Shown here piece by piece: positions 7,818 to 16,276 of a stretch of DNA of 64,000 nucleotides (the stretch's first letter is position 1; each line of letters opens with the position of its first letter). Under the pieces are notes generated by a model. It was given only the letters and a program-made list of their open reading frames with translations. It was not told the origin of the DNA and did not search any database. Origin of the DNA: Tautonia sp040717455 (GTDB lineage Bacteria > Planctomycetota > Planctomycetia > Isosphaerales > Isosphaeraceae); contig NZ_JBFEFH010000013.1 of the NCBI RefSeq assembly GCF_040717455.1, positions 62,001 to 126,000 of the forward strand, in the 5' to 3' direction. Both the position numbers and the translations under genes were made by a program.

Positions 7818-9281
7818 CTAGGCGACGTGGACGAGGGGACGGCCGGCAGGGGCGCGGATGCCGAGCGGGGCGGGCACGGAGGAGGGTTCGAGCGCCTCCA
7901 GGACCGAGGCGACGTAGCCGGTGCAGAAGCGGCACAGCTCGGCGAGTTCCGATTCCTCGATGCCGAGCGTGGCCAGCGTCTTCTCGTTGGCGAGCGGGAG
8001 GACGTACTCGCGACCGGGGCGGGCCGTGGCGGAGGAGGAGGCGGTGACGTTATTGATGAGCATGCCGCGATCGACGGACGCCGCGTCGAAGCGCGAGGCG
8101 GAGACCTTGGCGATCGACGGGAAGGGGCGGAGCCGGTCGCCGTCGCGGTAGACGACCACGCGAAGCTCGAACTTGTGGCCGTGCAGGTCGTGCGACGGGT
8201 CGTCGACCACGGCCGAGTCGAGGTATTCGCAGACGGTGTAGGGCAGGCCGCCCCCCTGGTAGTCGTAGTGGTCCTGGACGAACGCGAGGGAGCGGTCGAC
8301 CCGGGAGACGATGGCCTCGGTCGGCTCGCCGGCGTCGAGGAAGAACTCGATGCCGTGCCCCAGGCCGGTGGCCATGGGCTTGATGACCGTCCGGCGGCCT
8401 GCGCGGACCCAGGCCAGGACCGTCTCGACCAGCTCGACCCGGGTCCGGGCCCGGGCGAACGGGATGGCGCGATCGACGAGCGGGGAGGAGTCGGGCGGGA
8501 GCGTCGCGTTGTGCCGGTTGAACAGGTCGTAGGCGGTCGCCTTGTCGGCCCCGGCCACGAAGCAGCGGTTGGCGGTGAACCAGCGGTCGAGGTCGATCCG
8601 GTTGTCGAATCGCTTGACCAGGTTCATGCAGAAGCGGTCGTTGACGGTGGCCGAGACGGGCGAGCCGAACAGGCGGAGGCGGCCGAAGGCGTCGCAGGTG
8701 ATCGCCTCGGCCAGCTCGCGGAGGTGGCCGAGCACGACCGTCGGGCGATCGGGGGTCCAGGTGCCCATCCGGGCGACCTGGTCCCAGCCCAGGATGTCGC
8801 AGCGCTCGCCGAGGGAGGCGAAGCCGCGGGCGATGGCATCGGCATAGAGGATCTTCTCATAAAAGAGCCGGTTGACCCGCGGCGACGCCCGGTTTTCGCG
8901 CCCCGAGGAGGCGATGACGACCAGGGGGGGGGAGCCTTCGTCGGAGACCGGCAGGACCTCGGGGACCTCGGAGAAGGCACGCAGCACCGAGTCGACGGCC
9001 GGTTCGGTCATGTTCGTGAGGCCGCCGATGCCGGTCCCGTTCAGCTCGGCCACCTGGAAGCGGGGGCGGCCCCAGGGGTCGCGGTGGACGAGGAGATCGA
9101 GCGGGGCGACGAAGAAATGGCGGCGGGCCAGGGAGGCGGGCGGCATGAACGTGCTTTCATGCGAGCCGATTCGATCGACGAGCGATTGATCCTGGCGATC
9201 CCGGACGGCCAGGCGGCTTTCCTGGGCTTCACCGAACATGGACGACGCGGCAACCAGGGTTTCGAGCGCAATCGAGACCAC
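7818..9281 (-). CDS. ATP-grasp-like protein of unknown function
   Basis: 487 residues, not recognised as a named family. The middle and C-terminal half look like an ATP-grasp ligase: RTVIKPMATGLGHGIEFF (glycine-rich nucleotide loop with Lys), EYLDSAV, KFELRVVVYRDGDRL (Glu-x-Arg strand), and MLINNVTASS (Asn pair expected to bind Mg-ATP). The N-terminal part contains QVAELNGTGIGGLTNM, also grasp-like. The track start is GTG 9281; ATG 9239 is an alternative and neither has a strong ribosome-binding site. No peptide-tailoring partner or substrate precursor is adjacent. Amide- or peptide-bond formation is a class-level inference only. Confidence 0.6.
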   Translation of the reverse strand: MVSIALETLVAASSMFGEAQESRLAVRDRQDQSLVDRIGSHESTFMPPASLARRHFFVAPLDLLVHRDPWGRPRFQVAELNGTGIGGLTNMTEPAVDSVLRAFSEVPEVLPVSDEGSPPLVVIASSGRENRASPRVNRLFYEKILYADAIARGFASLGERCDILGWDQVARMGTWTPDRPTVVLGHLRELAEAITCDAFGRLRLFGSPVSATVNDRFCMNLVKRFDNRIDLDRWFTANRCFVAGADKATAYDLFNRHNATLPPDSSPLVDRAIPFARARTRVELVETVLAWVRAGRRTVIKPMATGLGHGIEFFLDAGEPTEAIVSRVDRSLAFVQDHYDYQGGGLPYTVCEYLDSAVVDDPSHDLHGHKFELRVVVYRDGDRLRPFPSIAKVSASRFDAASVDRGMLINNVTASSSATARPGREYVLPLANEKTLATLGIEESELAELCRFCTGYVASVLEALEPSSVPAPLGIRAPAGRPLVHVA

Positions 9282-10024
9282 GAGCGATCACCCCGAGACG
9301 GGGCCCTCGGTGGGTTCGAAATCAAGGGAAACACGTTCGCGCGTCTCGCGATCGGGCGGCCCGAGGGGTGCCGGGATCGGCGACTCGGGGCCGTTGAGTT
9401 GGACGAGGCTCGGAGGAGCGAACGTCGAGACGCGGTCGATGTCGGATCGGTAACGCGAACAGCGTGCCAGGACCGGGAGGGACGCCCCCCTTCATACACA
9501 CGCGTACATACAAGGATCCCGAAACCCAACGACTGAACTTCCGTCGAGACCGCGGCCCGAACCCGTGACGCGCCAAGGGGCTTGAGCGGTTCAATGGCGG
9601 CAGCGTCGCGCCGCGAGCCGGGTGGATTCAACATTTCCGCCCCCCGGATCGAGGGCCGGGGGGCTCCGGCCGGGCCCGTCGGGGGCGGGAAAAACTACAA
9701 TCGGCAGGAACCCGGACAAAACGCTTCAAACGGGACCAGACTGGCATTGATCGACGCATCGACATCATGGGAACCGCGGGACCGTGCCCGGTCGGGGCGC
9801 GGGATGGCCGGGCATTCGTTTGGGGGTCGGGACGACGGGCCCCGGGCCCGAGGGGGCACGCCGTCGAGCGGTGCCTTGCGGCGTGCCGCGCATGAAGCGT
9901 TGGGGGCATTGTCCTGATCTTGGTCCCGGTCCCGGTCCGATCCCGCGCGGGGGGTGCTGACGATCGGCGGGGGGGCCGGTAAGATGAATCGCCCCGCCGA
10001 GCCCGCCGGGAAGGAGCCCCCACC
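9282..10024. other. 743-bp intergenic region between divergent genes
   Basis: No supported gene. Open frames here lack ribosome-binding sites and recognisable composition. The last 20 bp hold the AAGGAG ribosome-binding site of the LarA-like gene. An A-rich stretch near 9690-9735 (GGGAAAAACTACAATC) is the best guess for promoter sequence, but I cannot define -35/-10 boxes. Confidence 0.5.
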
Positions 10025-11350
10025 ATGATGCCACGCGCGATTGACCTGCCGACCGTCGCCCGAGTCCGCCAGCGAACCGCCTTCCCCGCCCTCGACGACG
10101 CGCCGGGCGCCGTGGCCGAGGCGATCCGGACGAGCCACATCACGGCCCGGATCCCGAAAGGGGGTCGGGTGGCGTTGACGGTCGGCAGCCGGGGGATCGT
10201 GGGGATTGACCGGATCACGCGGGCGGCGGTCGCCGCGCTCAAGGGGCTCGGGTTCGCGCCGTTCGTGGTGGCGGCGATGGGGAGCCACGGCAAGGGGACG
10301 GCCGAGGGGCAGCGGGCCTTGCTGGCCGAGCTGGGGGTGACGGAGGAGGCGATCGGCTGCCCGATCCGGTCGGAGATGGAGACGGTCGTCCTGGGGACGA
10401 ACGCCTTCGGCCTGCCGATCCACTTCGACCGCAACGCGTTCGACGCCGACGGGATCGTCCTGCTCAACCGGATCAAGCCGCACACCTCGTTCACCGGCCG
10501 GTATGAGAGCGGCCTGCTGAAGATGCTGACGATCGGCCTGGGCAAGCAGGAGGGGGCGGCGCAGGTGCACAAGCTCGGCCTGCCGGGCTTGCGGGCCCTG
10601 CTGCCGGAGGTCGGGGCGTTCCTGCTGCGGAAGACGCCGGTGGCGCTCGGCATCGCCCTGCTGGAGAACGCCGAGGAGCGGACGGCGAAGGTCGAGGCGG
10701 TGGAGCCGGAGGAGTTGCTGGAGGTCGAGCCGCGACTGCTGGACGAGGCGAGGCAGATGATGGGGCGCTTGCCGTTCGATCAGATCGACGTGCTGATCGT
10801 CGGCGAGCTGGGGAAGAATTACAGCGGGACAGGGATGGACCCGAACGTGATCGGCCGGCAACGGGTCGAGACGATGCCGGACCTGCCGAGGCCGGTGATC
10901 ACCCGCCTGGCCGTGCTGGACCTGTCTCCCGAGACGCGGGGGAATGCCACCGGGATCGGCCTGGCCGACCTGACGACCGATCGCCTGGTCCGACACATTG
11001 ATCCCGAGCCGATGCGGGTCAATTGCTTCACCAGCAATTTCCTGACCCGGGCTCGGGTGCCGCTGGCCCTGCCGACCGATCGGGAGGTGATCGGCATGTG
11101 CGTGCAGACCTGCTGGCGCCTGGAACCGTCTCAGGTGAGGATGGTGGTGATCCCCAATACGCTGGAGCTGGAGACGATGTATGTCTCTCGGCCCCTGGCC
11201 GACGAGGTGGACGCGGGGGAGACGCTGAGCCTTGCCTCGGACTTCGCCCCGCTGCCGATCGGGCCGGATGGGACGCTCGATCAACGCGCCCTGTTCCCCG
11301 GGAGCGTGCAAGGGCGACGACCCTTGCCGGGAGAAAATCGGCGAAGTTGA
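10025..11350 (+). CDS. LarA-like (lactate racemase domain, DUF2088) protein
   Basis: 441 residues related to nickel-pincer lactate racemase LarA/DUF2088. Visible hallmarks are AAMGSHGKGT (family A-x-G-x-H), LLNRIKPHTSFTGRYESGL followed by LKMLTIGLGK (the His and the Lys that binds the pincer cofactor in LarA), and EXGKNYSGTGMDPN-type text near residue 260. AAGGAG lies about 9 nt before ATG 10025; a second ATG follows directly. No larB, larC or larE cofactor-synthesis gene is nearby, so whether it carries the nickel pincer and what it racemises are open. It appears to be a single-gene unit. Confidence 0.72.
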   Translation: MMPRAIDLPTVARVRQRTAFPALDDAPGAVAEAIRTSHITARIPKGGRVALTVGSRGIVGIDRITRAAVAALKGLGFAPFVVAAMGSHGKGTAEGQRALLAELGVTEEAIGCPIRSEMETVVLGTNAFGLPIHFDRNAFDADGIVLLNRIKPHTSFTGRYESGLLKMLTIGLGKQEGAAQVHKLGLPGLRALLPEVGAFLLRKTPVALGIALLENAEERTAKVEAVEPEELLEVEPRLLDEARQMMGRLPFDQIDVLIVGELGKNYSGTGMDPNVIGRQRVETMPDLPRPVITRLAVLDLSPETRGNATGIGLADLTTDRLVRHIDPEPMRVNCFTSNFLTRARVPLALPTDREVIGMCVQTCWRLEPSQVRMVVIPNTLELETMYVSRPLADEVDAGETLSLASDFAPLPIGPDGTLDQRALFPGSVQGRRPLPGENRRS

Positions 11351-11471
11351 CCGAAATGAGTTGCACCGGGGCAATCCGCGCAGAATGGTAATGGTGTGAG
11401 GATCGCATTGCCTTTCCGGTTGATGAGCACTTCGCGCGCACATTTCGCACCAGCAACCGGGCATCGTGATC

Positions 11472-14400
11472 ATGAGCGCATCGAACAGCAGCGGGGCCGG
11501 GCGCGGCGATGGCCGGCCCGGTGATCGGCGACCTCACACCATCATCGAGCGGTTCGAGCGGGCCTCGCTCGACGAGCTTGAAGACATCCTGGCACGGCCG
11601 ACGGCCGAGGACGAGCGGGCCTTGCGGGGCTATCTCGGCGACGACCGCTTCCGCCGGATGCGGGCGTTGGCCGTGGCGCGGCCGTCGGGCACGCGGGGGG
11701 CGTCGCCGAAGCCGCGGGGGAACGTGGTGGTCTTGCCCGGCCTGATGGGGAGCGCGCTGCACGCGATCGACCGGCGGGGGAACGACCACGAGATCTGGCT
11801 GAACCTGTGGCGGCTGGCCCGGGGGGGGATCGGGCGCCTGCAACTGGCGGGCGACGGGGTCTTGCAGGCGGACCCGGCCTATTCGACCCGCACGGGCAAT
11901 GTCTTGTGGAAGTATTACGGGGAGTTGGTGCTGGCGATGCGCCGGGACTGGCGGGTCGTCGTGTTCTCGTATGACTGGCGGAAGGACGTCCGGCTGGCGG
12001 CCGACGCCCTGCTGGCGAGCATCAACACGCACTTCGGCCCCGATGAGCCGGTGCACCTGGTGGCGCACTCGATGGGGGGCCTGGTGGCGCGCAGCTTCAT
12101 CGACCGGCACGGCGAGCGGTGGCGGTCGATGTGGTCGGGAGGCGCCGAGCGGCACGCGCGTGGCGGTCGATTGGTGATGCTGGGGACGCCCAACCACGGG
12201 TCGTATCTGGTCCCGCAGGTCTTCAACGGGCTGGCGAACACGGTCTGGATGCTGGAGCGGCTCGACCTGTCGCGCGACATGGCGGGGATGCTCCGGGTCG
12301 TGCATTCGTTCCCGGGGGTGTATCAGTTATTGCCGTCTCCGATCGTGGATGCGAAGGCGGAAGCCCTGTATGACCCGGCGACGTACGGATCGACCGGGGT
12401 CTCGGCGCGGCACCTGGCGAACGCAAAAGCCTTTCACGAGGGGCTGGCCCGGTCGCTCGACGAACCCGAGGTGAGGCGGGCGATCGAGGATCGCCTGATC
12501 TACATCGCCGGCAAGGGGCTGGAGACGCCCGACGGGATCGCGCCGGGGAAGCTCGACCACCTGGCCCGCGCCCCGCAGCCGAGGGGGTTCGACGCGGCGG
12601 CGCACTACCTGTTCACCACGGACGGCGACGGGAGCGTCTCCCGGAGGCTGGGCCGGTTGCGGGACCGCGACGGGAACCCGATTCGGGTGCGGACGTTCAC
12701 GGTTCGGAATGAGCATGCGGCGATGCTTGAGAATCCGAACGTCCTGAATGCCGTGGACGCAGTGCTCCGGTTCGGAGAGCTGCGCGGCTCGGGAACGAGG
12801 GGAGCAGGCTCGGTGATCGCGGAGGAGTCGGGTGCCGTCGTGGAGCAACCGTGGGGTGATTCGGCCGAGTTCGCGCTCGCCGAGCCTCGGCACGATCCCG
12901 AGGCGGCCCGGCGCTGGTCGGAGCGACAGGAGACGCAGCGGTCGGCCTTCGAGGTCTCGTTGAACAGGACCCGCTCGCGGTCCGCGGCCCGGCGCGGGAC
13001 GGTCGAGGATGAGGCGTTCGAGGGTGAGCCGGCGACGTTGCCGCACGAAGCACGAACGATGGAGGAGTTGATCCTGGGGGACGTGGTCCCGGGTCGTGCG
13101 GGATCGACGCGGGAGGACGGGGGCACGCGCCGAATCGAGCCGCCGAGGATCGCGATTCACCTGGCGTTGGATGAGATCTCGGCGGTCGGGTCGCGGCCGT
13201 TGCGGGCCGCGGGCCGGGGCGATGCGCCGCCGATCGACGCGATCGCGCTCGGGCATTATGCGGGGGAGACGCCAAGGCCGGGCGATCCGGCCTGGGCATT
13301 GGATGAAATCGTGAGTCGTTGTCACTGCCCCGAGACTCGACAGGCGGTGGAGGCGGGGTCGGGCTCGCCGGCGTTGTCGCATGCGCATCGGTTCCTGGGT
13401 CCGATCATCGAGCGCGGCCTGGCGCAGGGGACGCTCGGGCAGCCGTACTTCCTGCCGGACCCGAGGGAGCCGTCTCGGGTGATCGCGCTGTGCGGGATGG
13501 GGGTCCCGGGCGGATTCGGGGCGCCGGAGCTGACGGTGCTGGCCAGGGAGTTGCTCTGGGCGCTGGGGAAGCTGGGGAAGCGGCACCTGGCCGCCGCGCC
13601 GATCGGGACGAAGAACGCCCACCTGCCGCCGGCCGAGGCGGCCGAGGCGTGGGTCAGGGGGATCAAGCTGGCGTTCAGCGGGCTGGACGTGGCCGACAAT
13701 CAGCGGGTCGAGCACCTGACGTTCGCGCTGTCCGACCCCCGGATCGTCCCGGAGGTGGATCGGACGTTCCGGCAGCTCAAGAAGGAGTTCGCGAAATCGC
13801 ATCGGTTGATTCTCGATTATGAACCGTTGACCGAGGAACAGTTGAATGCGCTGGACGACCGGGCGATGGCGTTCGAGCGCGACGAGTTCGCCCGGCAATG
13901 GTCCGAGCGTCGGCGGCGCTGGGCGTCGGGAGGGGGGATGGAATCTCAGGAAGGGGCCGATCCGGTCCGGATGACCGTCCGATTCGGCCCGGGAGACGTG
14001 TCGAACCGCCGCGTGTTCCGGTTCGGGGCGGTGACGCGGTCGGCGGCGTTGCCGATGCGGGAGATCGACGTGGACCCGGCGCTGGTGGCCTCGGCCAACG
14101 ACGAGTTGGCGACCGAGTACGACGCGGATCGGCAATTCGCGCGGGGCAGGTTTTTGGGTCAACTGGTCTTGCCGCGTGACTTCCGGCCGTTGCTGCGCAC
14201 AGGGGGGCCGCTGGTGATGATGCTCGACGCGACCTCGGCCCGGATCCACTGGGAGATGGTGGCGCGTCCGGAGCTTTGGAAGCAAGGGGACGCGGAGGCG
14301 GATCTGGATGCATCGGCCGATGGCGTGGCGGACGGGTCGGCCTTCCTGGGGACGAGCCGGGGGCTGACCCGGCAGTTGATCAGCGGGTTCGGGGCGCCTC

Positions 14401-15278
14401 CGGAGCCGCCGCCGCCGCCGCGGAGATTCCTGCGCGTCCTGGTCGTGGCCGATCCGGCGGCCGATGCGCCCTTGCCGGGGGCGAGACGCGAAGGGATTGC
14501 GACGGTCGAGCTGTTCCGGGCGTTCAACGCGGCCTGGGGGCACTCGGGCAACCGGGTGGAAGTTGATGCGTTGATCGGTCCCGGCGAGGCGACGCGGACG
14601 AATGTCCTGCGCCTCTTGATGGGGCGGACGTACGACGCCTTCCACTATGCCGGTCATGCCTTCTACGAGAAGGACGACCCGGCGGGGTCGGGCCTGGTGT
14701 TCTCGGACGGCCAGGTGATCTCGGCCCATGAGATGAGGCGGGTGGATCGGGTGCCGAGGTTCGTGTTTCTGAATGCGTGCGAATCGGGCGTGGTGCCGTC
14801 GAGGCTGGAAGGGGGGGTGGTCGGCTACCATCCGGGCTTGGCGCCGAGCTTCGCGGAATCGTTCTTCGAGCGGGGGGTGTCGAACTTCGTCTGCACGGCC
14901 TGGCCGGTCAATGACGAGGCGGCGACGGTCTTCTCGCAGACGCTTTATCGGGGCTTGCTCGGGCTCGCGGAGGGGGAGGACGGGCGGCTCGATGCCGCTC
15001 GCCCGCAGGCGATGCACCGGGCGATGCAGGCGGCGCGGCGGGCGGTCGCCCGGCTGGCTCACGTGCCGGGGGGAGCCCTGAGCTGGGGAGCCTACCAGCA
15101 TTACGGGAACCCGGAATTCGCCTTCTTCGATGGATCGCGGATGGACCGGTCGGAGGCGGCGGTGGTGGCGCTCGGAACCGAGGGGGCCGATGCACCCCGC
15201 ACGATCGAGACGCCGCGTCGGGGACCGTCACGCCGGAAGCCGAAGGGGGGACCGAAGCCGGAAGAGGGCCTGGCCTGA
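11472..15278 (+). CDS. Lipase-type alpha/beta hydrolase fused to CHAT (caspase-like) protease domain
   Basis: 1268 residues. Residues ~80-330 form a PGAP1/LCAT-like hydrolase: VVVLPGLMGSALH (oxyanion strand), then HLVAHSMGGLVARS with nucleophile Ser near 200, and FTTDGDGSVS as the Asp region. Residues ~580-800 contain GMGVPGGFGAPELTVLAREL and HLAAAPIGTKNAHL, resembling the macro-like N-terminal domain of M17 peptidases. The C-terminal CHAT domain has YDAFHYAGHAFYE (His ~1062) and FLNACESG (Cys ~1103), the expected His-Cys dyad, then AWPVNDEAA. ATG 11472 is preferred to GTG 11466. No signal peptide: cytoplasmic. A programmed-cell-death or defence role is inference from other CHAT effectors. 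Confidence 0.82.
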   Translation: MSASNSSGAGRGDGRPGDRRPHTIIERFERASLDELEDILARPTAEDERALRGYLGDDRFRRMRALAVARPSGTRGASPKPRGNVVVLPGLMGSALHAIDRRGNDHEIWLNLWRLARGGIGRLQLAGDGVLQADPAYSTRTGNVLWKYYGELVLAMRRDWRVVVFSYDWRKDVRLAADALLASINTHFGPDEPVHLVAHSMGGLVARSFIDRHGERWRSMWSGGAERHARGGRLVMLGTPNHGSYLVPQVFNGLANTVWMLERLDLSRDMAGMLRVVHSFPGVYQLLPSPIVDAKAEALYDPATYGSTGVSARHLANAKAFHEGLARSLDEPEVRRAIEDRLIYIAGKGLETPDGIAPGKLDHLARAPQPRGFDAAAHYLFTTDGDGSVSRRLGRLRDRDGNPIRVRTFTVRNEHAAMLENPNVLNAVDAVLRFGELRGSGTRGAGSVIAEESGAVVEQPWGDSAEFALAEPRHDPEAARRWSERQETQRSAFEVSLNRTRSRSAARRGTVEDEAFEGEPATLPHEARTMEELILGDVVPGRAGSTREDGGTRRIEPPRIAIHLALDEISAVGSRPLRAAGRGDAPPIDAIALGHYAGETPRPGDPAWALDEIVSRCHCPETRQAVEAGSGSPALSHAHRFLGPIIERGLAQGTLGQPYFLPDPREPSRVIALCGMGVPGGFGAPELTVLARELLWALGKLGKRHLAAAPIGTKNAHLPPAEAAEAWVRGIKLAFSGLDVADNQRVEHLTFALSDPRIVPEVDRTFRQLKKEFAKSHRLILDYEPLTEEQLNALDDRAMAFERDEFARQWSERRRRWASGGGMESQEGADPVRMTVRFGPGDVSNRRVFRFGAVTRSAALPMREIDVDPALVASANDELATEYDADRQFARGRFLGQLVLPRDFRPLLRTGGPLVMMLDATSARIHWEMVARPELWKQGDAEADLDASADGVADGSAFLGTSRGLTRQLISGFGAPPEPPPPPRRFLRVLVVADPAADAPLPGARREGIATVELFRAFNAAWGHSGNRVEVDALIGPGEATRTNVLRLLMGRTYDAFHYAGHAFYEKDDPAGSGLVFSDGQVISAHEMRRVDRVPRFVFLNACESGVVPSRLEGGVVGYHPGLAPSFAESFFERGVSNFVCTAWPVNDEAATVFSQTLYRGLLGLAEGEDGRLDAARPQAMHRAMQAARRAVARLAHVPGGALSWGAYQHYGNPEFAFFDGSRMDRSEAAVVALGTEGADAPRTIETPRRGPSRRKPKGGPKPEEGLA

Positions 15279-15299
15279 TCGGTTGTGATCGAGGCCAGG
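15269..15299. terminator. Hairpin between convergent CHAT and trmB genes
   Basis: CCTGGCCTGATC at 15269-15280 pairs with GATCGAGGCCAGG at 15287-15299 through one bulged G, loop GGTTGT. The stem overlaps the TGA stop of the CHAT gene. No T tract follows. It is placed to serve both convergent genes. Confidence 0.5.
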
Positions 15300-15320
15300 G
15301 AGGGCCTCCGGCGAGCGGGA

Positions 15321-16172
15321 TCAGGACGGGCGGCGACGGCGGCCGGGGGGTCGGCCGCGGCGAGGGCCGGGGCGGCCTTGCCTGGGGCCGCCGCCGGCCT
15401 CTCCGGCTTCCAGGGCGTCGAGTTCGGCGGAGGGACCCTGGGTGACGAAGTCGGGGCGGGGGAGGTTCTGGACGAGTTCGCGGATGTCCCCCTGCCGGAG
15501 CTCGTCGCGTCGGGTGCAGACGGCGCGGAAGATGGGGAGGCCGCGGCTGCGGGCGAGGATCTCGCGGCGTGAGCGGCCCTCGGGGGCGTCGGGCCAGGGG
15601 GAAGGATGGGGCCGGACGGTGAAGAAGGAGGGGAGGATCCGGGTCATGTATTCCCAGTACTCCGGGCTGTCGGTCTGGACGACGAACAGGCCGCCGGGCT
15701 TCAGGGCGCGGTGGATGTGTTTCAAGACCGCGGGGGTGACGAGGCGCAGGCGGGCCTCTTTCGGGTCGTGGTAGGGCTGGGGGTGATAGAGGTGGATCTC
15801 GGAAACGCTCTCGTGAGGGACATAGGATCGCAGGAACGATTGTGCATCCTTCACCGCCACGCGGACGTTGTGCAAGCCACGCTGGTTGGCGCGCTTGGTG
15901 GCGTAGCGGACGACGGCGGGCACGATATCGATGGCGACGTGGTCGTGATCGGGGCGATTCAGGGCGCTGAGCAGGGTGAAGCGTCCGTTGCCGCAGCCGA
16001 GGTCGAGGACGATCGGCGCCTCGCGGCCGAAGAGGGCGGCCCAGTCGAGCGGGCCTTCCTCGGGGGGAGGGAGCCGCTTGATCGCCGTGCGGGCCCAGTC
16101 GGATTCGGGGAGGACGCGGCCGGGGATGGGCACGCCGAATTCGGTTTCGAGGGCGGAGGAGTCGTGTTCCAT
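15321..16172 (-). CDS. trmB: tRNA (guanine-N7-)-methyltransferase
   Basis: SAM-dependent methyltransferase that forms m7G46 in tRNA. Class I fold with VLDLGCGNGRFT (SAM motif I), VAIDIV (motif II acidic residue), NVRVAVKDAQ, and the TrmB signature EIHLYHPQPYHDPKEARLR, where family members usually read FPDPWPKxRH. About 283 residues from ATG 16172 (MEHDSSALE), preferred over the TTG-initiated extension to 16253, which is Pro-rich and unlike the family. The C-terminal tail of about 40 residues is Gly/Arg-rich (RPGPRRGRPPGRRRRPS), probably extra RNA contact. The DPW Asp-Pro-Trp is altered to Gln-Pro-Tyr, a feature worth noting. Confidence 0.88.
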   Translation of the reverse strand: MEHDSSALETEFGVPIPGRVLPESDWARTAIKRLPPPEEGPLDWAALFGREAPIVLDLGCGNGRFTLLSALNRPDHDHVAIDIVPAVVRYATKRANQRGLHNVRVAVKDAQSFLRSYVPHESVSEIHLYHPQPYHDPKEARLRLVTPAVLKHIHRALKPGGLFVVQTDSPEYWEYMTRILPSFFTVRPHPSPWPDAPEGRSRREILARSRGLPIFRAVCTRRDELRQGDIRELVQNLPRPDFVTQGPSAELDALEAGEAGGGPRQGRPGPRRGRPPGRRRRPS

Positions 16173-16276
16173 TGAGGATACCGGGGGAAGCTCGAACGGG
16201 GTCGTCGAGGCGAAAGGGGGGGGAGGGGGAGAGTCGTCCCGAAGACGGGTCAAAGGATCAACGTTTCAGAGAGACG

